DNA of 5,934 bases from Lachnospiraceae bacterium (GTDB taxonomy: Bacteria; Bacillota_A; Clostridia; Lachnospirales; Lachnospiraceae): contig JAGCZE010000437.1 of assembly GCA_017960415.1 (NCBI GenBank), positions 1-5,934 on the forward strand, in the 5' to 3' direction. Both the position numbers and the translations under genes were made by a program. Positions 1 to 5,934 of the stretch are shown piece by piece; within the stretch, counting starts at the first letter, position 1; each line of letters starts with the position of its first letter. Below the pieces are notes generated by a model, which saw only the letters and a program-made list of their open reading frames with translations, did not search any database and was not told the origin of the DNA.

Positions 1-7
1 AGAAAGA

Positions 8-1375
8 ATGCCCCGGCCGATACGTACCGCGGTGGCCGTGATCACGGTCCTTGCCGTACTCGGAACGGGCCTTTTTGCCGATTGGGCAGGGATCATCAAG
101 GTTCATGCCGCCGATCCGCCCATCAGAACCATTATGTTCTACAAGTGGGATAAACTCTACGAGATGCCCCAGGGTTCCTTTAAGGGGATGCTCATGACAG
201 ACTGGAACGGGGAGTATTATTTTACCAACGGTGACAGTTGGCAAAAGGTGGATGAGCACGGGTTCGGATGGCAGCTGACCAATATCAACATCAATCCGTA
301 TATGAGTACGGGTGATGTTTTCTATACCAGAACCCAGATGGATACGCCGTATTTTCATTACAGTAAAAACGACGGGGACAACTGTAATGCCCCGGAGTAT
401 AAGATAGAACTGTTTTCGAACGGCAATCGCACTAAAAAATATCTTGATTATACGGGCTACTGTATACAGACAAACAGTTTTGACAGCTGCGACAGCGTAA
501 CGGTCCTTGACAGCAAGAAAGCCAAGGAAAAGGGTATCGGAAATAAAGTAAAATCAGGTGATAATATCCTCTTTTGGAACACCTCGGGAAACGATACCGC
601 ACTGAAACGCGGAATCGATTATACCGGAAAGGTCGCGGCTCACGGAGTTAACTCCGAAGGTGACGATGACTGGACCGCTACGCGCTGGAAGATATACAGG
701 TGCGTCGGCAAGGAATATAACTGCCTTTATACCTGGGAAATGGATAAGGATCAGGTTTGGACCGTAAACGGCGATGTAATCCTGATGGACGGCGAGACGT
801 TTACAATTCCCGAAGGTTCGATACTGTGTATCAAGAACGGCAGCTTCTTTGTAAACGGTACTATCAAGTGCTACGGTACGATTCTGGTTGAGGACGGAGG
901 CTTCCTTATTCCTTATCTTCCCACCAAATGGGGCGGATACGTGGATATAGACGGCGGCAGCCTGCTGGTAATGTCCGGCGGCAGGGTGTATGCAGGCAAT
1001 CCCAAGGGGTATCTCAATGCGACTCAGGACGCCTATTTTGTGGTTCAAAACGGAGGAACGGTTATAAATTACGGTGTGATCGCTGCCGGCCGTGTGGAGA
1101 TAAAGGAAAACTGCCTGATCGAGAACCATATAGGCGGAAGCCTGCTCTGGGGATTGGCCCTTACAGCCCCGGGCAAGTTGGTGAATGCTTATAATCCCGG
1201 CGATAATACAAATAATATCGGACTCGGTGCCCATTCAGGATCGATCAAAACAGCCGCAAGTTCGGTAATAAAAAAATATAACGGATCAAATTTCTGGTAT
1301 CCGTCAAGCATCAGCAGCAGCATCTCATGGAAGAGCTACACGGTAGACAAGAACGGGAAAGTAACCAAAGATTAA
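8..1375 (+). CDS. Secreted protein of unknown function with C-terminal beta-solenoid-like region
   Basis: I do not recognise a named family. The 455-residue product starts with a signal peptide: Arg at 3 and 6, a hydrophobic core at about 8-23, and a likely signal peptidase I site VHA|AD after residue 34. Residues ~38-245 are aromatic and polar, with five cysteines (126, 152, 161, 232, 239). Residues ~255-385 carry short beta-strand repeats with glycine/asparagine turns (such as IPEGS, KNGSFFVNG, EDGG, DGGSLLVMSGG, QNGGTV), a pattern typical of right-handed beta-helix or solenoid folds; three more cysteines lie at 274, 288 and 369. The tail is Ser-rich. There is no sortase motif or C-terminal membrane segment, so it should be released or held non-covalently outside the cell. 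The frame has no stop upstream to base 1 and no full Shine-Dalgarno is visible, so the true start could be left of the window. It ends 15 nt before the coupling-protein gene, suggesting a role on the donor surface during secretion (inference). Confidence 0.88.
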   Translation: MPRPIRTAVAVITVLAVLGTGLFADWAGIIKVHAADPPIRTIMFYKWDKLYEMPQGSFKGMLMTDWNGEYYFTNGDSWQKVDEHGFGWQLTNININPYMSTGDVFYTRTQMDTPYFHYSKNDGDNCNAPEYKIELFSNGNRTKKYLDYTGYCIQTNSFDSCDSVTVLDSKKAKEKGIGNKVKSGDNILFWNTSGNDTALKRGIDYTGKVAAHGVNSEGDDDWTATRWKIYRCVGKEYNCLYTWEMDKDQVWTVNGDVILMDGETFTIPEGSILCIKNGSFFVNGTIKCYGTILVEDGGFLIPYLPTKWGGYVDIDGGSLLVMSGGRVYAGNPKGYLNATQDAYFVVQNGGTVINYGVIAAGRVEIKENCLIENHIGGSLLWGLALTAPGKLVNAYNPGDNTNNIGLGAHSGSIKTAASSVIKKYNGSNFWYPSSISSSISWKSYTVDKNGKVTKD

Positions 1376-1378
1376 AGC

Positions 1379-1383
1379 GGGAG
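1379..1383 (+). promoter_or_regulatory. Ribosome binding site of the coupling-protein gene
   Basis: GGGAG lies 7 nt before ATG 1391. An in-frame TTG at 1385 would extend the protein by two residues, but it sits only 1 nt after this site, too close for initiation. The site therefore selects ATG 1391. Confidence 0.8.
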
Positions 1384-1390
1384 TTTGTTT

Positions 1391-3409
1391 ATGAAGTGGT
1401 TGAAGGACAAGTTTAAGGAGTTAAAGCCGGGTGTCATAGTGCTGAACCTTGTGGTTCTGTTCATAGGAACCGGTATAATAGGCTTCTTTGCCAGATCGCT
1501 GTTCGGCAATATCCAGGGTATATTTGCCGGAGAAAAGATGGTTTGGGACTGGCGGATCATTTTCGAAGCAACTACATGGATTTACGGTCTGTTCGGAATG
1601 CTGATCCTGGGACTGCTGTACTTTGTAAGCGACTACCATGCCCTGAGTGCGAAGGGCATGAAGGAAAAGAAGGGCCTGGATGCCAAGGTTGAAGGCGCTC
1701 TTGAAAACAGCCGTTTTCTTACAGACAAGGAAAGAGATAAGTATTTCCCCGGCTATACATACGAACAGCTCCCGAATGTCAAGAAGGACGGTATTCCGGT
1801 ACGCGCCATCGTTGACAAGAAGGGAAAGATGCATATCAATTTCCTGCCGGGAGCACATTCGCTGGTTATCGGTGCTACCGGTTCCGGTAAGACAACCACA
1901 TTTATCAATCCCATGATCCAGCTGCTGGGGGCTACCTCCGCAGGCAGCAGTATGATCATGACCGACCCCAAGGGAGAACTTTTTTCACTGCATTCGAAGT
2001 TTCTGCAGTCGAGAGGCTACAACGTACTGCTGCTGGATCTGCGCGATACCTATACATCAAGCCGCTGGAATCCGCTTGAGAGCATTTGGGATATGTACCA
2101 GGAATTCCTTGCGGCGGGACAGGGCATAAAACTGCACAGGGACAGTATGTCGGCTTATCCCGACCTGAAGCGTATGGACGGCGAGGCCGGAGAAGACGAT
2201 CCCTGGGCGGAATGGCAGGGAAAGGCTTATGCAGACATTTCCCATTGTCAGGATGATGTTTCGGTTGCAAAACAGCAGATCTACGATGAGATGTATGAGG
2301 ACCTGAACGACCTGATCTCCGTTATCTGTCCGATCGAAAATGACAAGGATCCCCTCTGGGAGAAGGGCGCGAGGTCCATTATCATGGCAACCTGTCTTGC
2401 AATGCTGGAAGACAGCGCCGATCCGGATCTGGGCATGACCAAGGAGAAGTTCAATTTCTTTAACCTCAACAAGGCACTTACCAATTCCGAGAATGAATTT
2501 GAAGCCCTGAAGAAATATTTCGAAGGCAGGGATCCGCTGTCACAGGCAGTTACATTGTCAAGACAGGTACTGTCGGCCGCGGATACGACGATGTCGTCAT
2601 ATATGTCCATTACATTTGACAAACTGAATATGTTCAATGACCGCGGTCTGTGCGGGCTGACCTCAGCTACGGACATCAAGGCGGAAGAATTTGCCGAGAA
2701 GCCTACCGCGCTGTTCATGAAGATACCCGATGAGAAGGATACACGTCACGGTCTGGCTGCGGTATTCATCCTGTGCATGTACAAGGCGCTTATCAAGGTT
2801 GCAAGCGCCAGAGAAGACTTAAGCCTTCCGAGAAACGTTTATTTCATTCTCGATGAGTTCGGTAACATGCCGAAGATCGAGAAGTTCGACAAGATGATCA
2901 CGGTAGGTCGTTCGCGTAAGATCTGGTTCAACATGGTCGTACAGAGTTATTCGCAGCTGAACAACGTTTACGGCGAGAAGGTTGCCGATATCGTAAAGAG
3001 TAACTGCGGTATGAAGATGTTCATCGGTTCGAATGATATCGGTACCTGTAAGGAATTCTCCGAGCTGTGCGGCAATATGACCGTCCGTACTTCTTCGACA
3101 TCCGCCAGCATGGGTGCAAAAGAGGGCGATTACAGCGTTTCGAACCAGAGCCAGGTTCGTCCTCTGATCTACCCGTCCGAGCTGCAGAAGCTCAATAACA
3201 AGGAGTCGACGGGTAACGCGATCATCGTAACCTTCGGTAATTATCCTTTGATGACGAAATATACCCCTTCTTATCTGTGCAAATACTATAAGATGGGCCA
3301 GATGGATCTCGAGGAGATCCGCAGCAACATGTTCCGCGCGGACGAGGTATTCTACGATCTGACTGCCCGTAACGATGCGGTGCTTGAACCGGAGGAAAAG
3401 GATGCGTAA
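1391..3409 (+). CDS. virD4: VirD4/TraG-family type IV secretion coupling protein (T4CP ATPase)
   Basis: This is a membrane-anchored hexameric-type ATPase (the symbol is a family label) that recruits substrate, usually the relaxase-DNA complex, to a type IV secretion channel. The 672-residue product has two N-terminal membrane segments (~14-33 and ~61-79) and a cytoplasmic motor domain. Visible motifs are Walker A GATGSGKT (161-168), the family DPKGEL motif (192-197), the Walker B ILDEFGNMP block (486-494), and the conserved Q518 region after GRSRKIWFNMVV. The DPLWEKG segment (320-326) matches the all-alpha domain region of Gram-positive VirD4 proteins. An acidic, Trp-containing stretch (~234-287) just before it looks like extra sequence relative to compact relatives. 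Length is in the usual range and all key residues are intact, so it should be active. Its last 8 nt overlap the next gene. Family assignment is firm; whether the substrate is DNA or protein cannot be told without the relaxase or neighbouring genes. Confidence 0.96.
   Translation: MKWLKDKFKELKPGVIVLNLVVLFIGTGIIGFFARSLFGNIQGIFAGEKMVWDWRIIFEATTWIYGLFGMLILGLLYFVSDYHALSAKGMKEKKGLDAKVEGALENSRFLTDKERDKYFPGYTYEQLPNVKKDGIPVRAIVDKKGKMHINFLPGAHSLVIGATGSGKTTTFINPMIQLLGATSAGSSMIMTDPKGELFSLHSKFLQSRGYNVLLLDLRDTYTSSRWNPLESIWDMYQEFLAAGQGIKLHRDSMSAYPDLKRMDGEAGEDDPWAEWQGKAYADISHCQDDVSVAKQQIYDEMYEDLNDLISVICPIENDKDPLWEKGARSIIMATCLAMLEDSADPDLGMTKEKFNFFNLNKALTNSENEFEALKKYFEGRDPLSQAVTLSRQVLSAADTTMSSYMSITFDKLNMFNDRGLCGLTSATDIKAEEFAEKPTALFMKIPDEKDTRHGLAAVFILCMYKALIKVASAREDLSLPRNVYFILDEFGNMPKIEKFDKMITVGRSRKIWFNMVVQSYSQLNNVYGEKVADIVKSNCGMKMFIGSNDIGTCKEFSELCGNMTVRTSSTSASMGAKEGDYSVSNQSQVRPLIYPSELQKLNNKESTGNAIIVTFGNYPLMTKYTPSYLCKYYKMGQMDLEEIRSNMFRADEVFYDLTARNDAVLEPEEKDA
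3391..3395 (+). promoter_or_regulatory. Ribosome binding site inside the coupling-protein gene that sets the next start
   Basis: GGAGG lies 6 nt before ATG 3402, within the last codons of the upstream gene. An earlier in-frame ATG at 3375 has no Shine-Dalgarno and would put a charged extension (MRCLNRRKR) before a complete signal peptide, so 3402 is preferred. The placement suggests translational coupling between the coupling protein and the Ig-like surface protein. Confidence 0.85.
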
Positions 3410-4367
3410 AAAGTTGATAACGGCAGCGGTCCTGTGCCTGATCATGACTGCGGCGCTGTTGGTTCAAAAGACCGGTCGGGAAGCTTTTGCGGATGACTAT
3501 TACGGAAGGCTCGATCCCTTTACCGGTGAAAGGGTAAACGAGGATGGGACCGATGCCGGCGATGAAGATCAGACGATGATCTGGCTCTCCGACAGGATGT
3601 ATTACGATCTTGAAAGACGGATGTACGGTTTTCCCATCGACCGCGGGGTTGTGTATTCCAATGTTGCCGACGGCATGATCACAAGGGAAAATGTGACGCT
3701 GTCTATACCCGAAGGCATTGGGACCGTGATCTTGCAGGACGGCGCGGCTATAGAGTATACGGGCCAGGAACTTAGGAACAACGGCAATTATGTTGTTCAG
3801 ATACAGGAAAACGGCCAGATCATAACAGTACTCACATTTACGATCACAGGAGCAAGAAACGGCAGAATACTCAATTATTCCATGCCGGACGGTTTCAGGA
3901 TCGTATCGGCGTCAAAAGACGGCGAAATAATCGGTTATTCAAGGAAATTCGTGGATATGTCGGTGGAGGGAAGCTATACGATCTCCTACGAATGTCCGCT
4001 CACACAGATGAGCTATACGCTGTATCTGACTGTGGATACGACCCCTCCGGAACTTACGTTTGAGGGGGTCGGAGAGGACGGCAAGGCCAGAGGGCCGGTA
4101 ACCATCAGAGGCAAAGGCGAATATGATACATTGAATATCACGAAGGACGGCGAGCCTTTTTCGATGCTTATGAGCTATACACTGACCCAGAGCGGGCGCT
4201 ATGTGGTCACGATATCGGACGAGGCCGGCAATGTCAATACATACCAGTTCACTATCATGATCTATCTTGACAGGAACGGATGGATTTTTACGGCGATATT
4301 CGTTCTGCTGATAATCGGGATCGTAGTATATGTGCATTATCACAGGACACATTTGAAAGTTAGGTAA
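3402..4367 (+). CDS. Type I surface membrane protein with three Ig-like modules
   Basis: No named family is recognised. The 321-residue product has a signal peptide (MRKK, hydrophobic core ~5-21, cleavage AFA|DD after residue 30), a long extracytoplasmic part, one C-terminal membrane segment (~294-313) and a short basic tail (HRTHLKVR). Three diverged modules are visible at ~97-150, ~157-211 and ~231-287. Each has a DG turn (113-114, 173-174, 249-250) followed 16-18 residues later by G-x-Y (128-130, 190-192, 265-267) and a final beta strand. The DTTPPEL linker (212-218) and SDEAGN (272-277) are typical of bacterial Ig-like domains. There is no LPXTG motif, so it is anchored by the membrane and not by sortase. 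The ectodomain has only one cysteine, unlike the upstream secreted protein. Lying between the coupling protein and the VirB6-like gene, it may scaffold the channel in the cell wall or mediate contact (inference). The start is fixed by GGAGG at 3391. Confidence 0.92.
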   Translation: MRKKLITAAVLCLIMTAALLVQKTGREAFADDYYGRLDPFTGERVNEDGTDAGDEDQTMIWLSDRMYYDLERRMYGFPIDRGVVYSNVADGMITRENVTLSIPEGIGTVILQDGAAIEYTGQELRNNGNYVVQIQENGQIITVLTFTITGARNGRILNYSMPDGFRIVSASKDGEIIGYSRKFVDMSVEGSYTISYECPLTQMSYTLYLTVDTTPPELTFEGVGEDGKARGPVTIRGKGEYDTLNITKDGEPFSMLMSYTLTQSGRYVVTISDEAGNVNTYQFTIMIYLDRNGWIFTAIFVLLIIGIVVYVHYHRTHLKVR

Positions 4368-4372
4368 ATTGC

Positions 4373-4377
4373 AGGAG
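4373..4377 (+). promoter_or_regulatory. Ribosome binding site of the VirB6-like gene
   Basis: AGGAG lies 7 nt before ATG 4385 in the 17-nt gap after the Ig-like gene. It supports this start for a reading frame that has no stop inside the window. Confidence 0.85.
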
Positions 4378-4384
4378 ACCTGAA

Positions 4385-5934
4385 ATGAGATTTTTGATCT
4401 TTGGTTCATTCATTACAGACATAGCCGATACTGTAACGGAATATGCCTCAATGAGCGTGGATGCACTGCTGGAGGCAACTGTCTACAAATGGCTGTATTA
4501 TCTGGTATGCGGACTGTGCAAGCTCGTTTATTATCTGGACCGGATGTTTCAGGTATTTTCCGGACAGACCAGGGTCCAATATGATGGAAGCAGCACCTTT
4601 CTTGTAAACGTATTCTTCGAAAATCATACCGTATCCAATGTTTACTGGGGTATGGCGATGATAGGCGTTGTTCTGGCATTTACTGTAGCCATAGTAGCTG
4701 TAGCAAGGAAGATATTCGACGGCAGGGACAAAGACCAGCGTTCCCTCGGACAGATACTCGGAAGTCTTGCCAAGAGCCTGCTGCTGATCTTGACGATGAA
4801 CATTATCATGATTGTGGTTCTGTCATTTACCAATGTATTGATGCAGCAGATCACATATGTGTTTGATTACGCGGAAGACCTGAACAAGGATCCTTCCATA
4901 GACTTTACCGACGAACAATATGCGTCTATGGGCAAAATATTGAACACCATCGGTAATTATTCCCTGAATCCCTCGGCAGACAGTACCTACAACATAAACA
5001 GCTGTTTCAACGAGATCAGGGGTGAACTGAACTATCTGAACAATCAGGGCGTGTTTGACTTTGATTATGTAACAAAGGATGCGAACGGCAAAGAGATCGA
5101 TACCTGGCAGTCGATCCTCGAAGAGATAGCCTTCTCGGCCAATCTGAGCAGGGAACTGAAGATCGATGTTTATTACGAGAGCGTTTCAAGAGCCATCAAG
5201 CATGCAATGAAGGTCATCGAGGACAATCCGGGCGGGTTCAAGCCCCTGAGCCACTATGACAGGCACTTCAAGGTAAAAAGCGATAATATCCCGATGGACA
5301 GATATGCATTCCTGCTCGGAACGCTGTCGGCAGCAAAGAATGACAAATTCAACGACAAACCTACCATCACAGACGGCCTGCGCGGACCTTATTTTTACGG
5401 CGATAAGAGCATTTATGATGTAGAGAGTGCAATGAATGATTTTAATTTTGCCATTGGTTCCGGCGGGTACAGTTATCTGATCAATCTGCTCGTAGTTGTG
5501 GCACTTATCTGGAATCTCGCAGTTATCATATTTGCATGCGTGACCAGACTGTTTATGCTGATGGTGCTTTATCTGATCGGACCGCTGGCATTTGCGGTAG
5601 AGCCGCTCGATGACGGCGAGAAGAGAAAACAGTGGACCATCGCATTTACCGTTCAGGCTTTCAGCGTGATCGGTACCGTTGTTGCGATGCGTGTCCTGCT
5701 GATGTTCATTCCGATCATTATCGATACCAAGCTTGTATTGTTCGACAATGCAGTACTTGATAGTCTCGGCAAGTGCATTTTGCTGGTCGGAGGATTCATC
5801 GTGGCAAAGAAAGCCAGCGGAGTCATCACCGGTATCCTTGCCAACAGCGCAGGCATGCAGTCTATCAACCATGAAGCCGGCAGCTGGGGCGATAAGGCCC
5901 TGATGGCACCGTTCAAGCTCGGAAGTGCGGCCCT
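4385..5934 (+). CDS. VirB6/TrbL-like polytopic T4SS channel protein (3' end beyond window)
   Basis: The frame is open from ATG 4385 to the window edge: 516 complete codons and no stop, so the C-terminus is missing. Predicted membrane segments are at ~36-55, ~88-107, ~131-152, ~364-386, ~389-405, ~421-446 and ~461-476+, some approximate. Between the third and fourth lies a polar loop of about 210 residues (~153-362) with no hydrophobic run, probably extracytoplasmic. The late cluster, including RLFMLMVLYLIGPLAFAVEPLDDGEKRKQ split around residues 388-415 (Gly399-Pro400 within it), followed by further hydrophobic helices, resembles the VirB6/TrbL-type inner-membrane channel component of type IV secretion. 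Placement after a VirD4 gene agrees. VirB6 proteins are recognised by topology more than by motifs, so assignment is at family level. A CGLC pair (42-45) lies in the first segment. An alternative is an ICE-specific membrane protein of the same general class. Reverse-strand frames here are shadows. Confidence 0.83.
   Translation, partial: MRFLIFGSFITDIADTVTEYASMSVDALLEATVYKWLYYLVCGLCKLVYYLDRMFQVFSGQTRVQYDGSSTFLVNVFFENHTVSNVYWGMAMIGVVLAFTVAIVAVARKIFDGRDKDQRSLGQILGSLAKSLLLILTMNIIMIVVLSFTNVLMQQITYVFDYAEDLNKDPSIDFTDEQYASMGKILNTIGNYSLNPSADSTYNINSCFNEIRGELNYLNNQGVFDFDYVTKDANGKEIDTWQSILEEIAFSANLSRELKIDVYYESVSRAIKHAMKVIEDNPGGFKPLSHYDRHFKVKSDNIPMDRYAFLLGTLSAAKNDKFNDKPTITDGLRGPYFYGDKSIYDVESAMNDFNFAIGSGGYSYLINLLVVVALIWNLAVIIFACVTRLFMLMVLYLIGPLAFAVEPLDDGEKRKQWTIAFTVQAFSVIGTVVAMRVLLMFIPIIIDTKLVLFDNAVLDSLGKCILLVGGFIVAKKASGVITGILANSAGMQSINHEAGSWGDKALMAPFKLGSAA

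Larger units (their letters stand above)
8..5934 (+). other. Probable single T4SS operon
   Basis: Four co-directional genes are separated by 15 nt, -8 nt and 17 nt, each internal gene with its own strong Shine-Dalgarno. No promoter-sized gap and no hairpin followed by a T-run is present between them, so they are inferred to be one transcript that starts left of the window and continues past its right edge. Confidence 0.85.

Noticed and set aside
643..656. Perfect 14-bp palindrome CGGAGTTAACTCCG
   Set aside because: It sits in the middle of a coding region, is not repeated in the window, and has no flanking promoter elements. Chance is the simplest reading.
928..1194. 88-codon forward open frame in another frame
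   Set aside because: It lies inside the secreted-protein gene with an Arg/Gly-rich product, consistent with an out-of-frame reading of glycine-rich repeats.
554..1234. 226-codon reverse-strand open frame
   Set aside because: It is opposite the secreted-protein gene, which has a signal peptide and ordered beta repeats. The reverse product shows no domain pattern.
3304..3320. Hairpin GGATCTC-GAG-GAGATCC near the end of the coupling-protein gene
   Set aside because: It has a 7-bp stem with a 3-nt loop but no T-run after it and lies in conserved coding sequence about 80 nt before the next start, so it is not a credible terminator. A minor effect on coupling cannot be excluded.
3375..3401. Earlier ATG for the Ig-like protein
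   Set aside because: There is no Shine-Dalgarno before 3375, whereas GGAGG at 3391 fits ATG 3402, which also begins a canonical signal peptide.
2819..3445. 208-codon reverse-strand open frame
   Set aside because: It is antisense to the Walker B and C-terminal part of the coupling protein, which is conserved in the forward frame, and it runs across the gene junction.
5186..5872. 228-codon reverse-strand open frame
   Set aside because: It lies wholly opposite the VirB6-like gene, whose frame has a good ribosome binding site and clear membrane helices. The reverse product is rich in His, Gln, Cys and Asp with no recognisable domain, typical of an antisense shadow.

Overview
The window looks like part of the transfer (type IV secretion) module of an integrative conjugative element, or a related chromosomal T4SS locus, from a Gram-positive anaerobe, most likely a Lachnospiraceae-type Clostridia. 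This rests on a VirD4/TraG-family coupling protein followed by a VirB6/TrbL-like polytopic membrane protein, strong GGAG-type Shine-Dalgarno sites, moderate GC (roughly half by eye, not computed), free use of AGA/AGG/ATA codons, and Gram-positive-style exported proteins. The taxonomic assignment is inference.

Layout: four genes, all on the + strand, pack the window almost completely. (1) 8-1375 is a secreted protein of unknown function with a predicted beta-solenoid C-terminal half and eight cysteines; its start may lie left of the window. (2) 1391-3409 is the VirD4-type coupling ATPase, with clear Walker A and B motifs and two N-terminal membrane segments. (3) 3402-4367 overlaps gene 2 by 8 nt and encodes a type I surface membrane protein: signal peptide, three diverged Ig-like modules, and a C-terminal membrane anchor with a short basic tail. 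(4) 4385 to the right edge is a VirB6/TrbL-like multi-pass protein with a roughly 210-residue soluble loop, cut by the window end. Gaps are 15 nt, -8 nt and 17 nt, so there is no room for internal promoters or terminators and the four genes are almost certainly one operon. No stretch over 300 bases lacks a gene.

Working model (inference): the coupling ATPase delivers a DNA-relaxase or protein substrate to a channel that includes the VirB6-like protein. The two exported proteins encoded with it are candidates for mating-pair contact, cell-wall passage or channel scaffolding. They are the least explained part of the window, and their tight interleaving with core T4SS genes is the best lead here. 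No relaxase, VirB4 ATPase, PrgI/VirB3-like protein, cell-wall hydrolase, integrase or attachment site is inside the window, so whether the system is conjugative or serves another purpose cannot be settled from this sequence.
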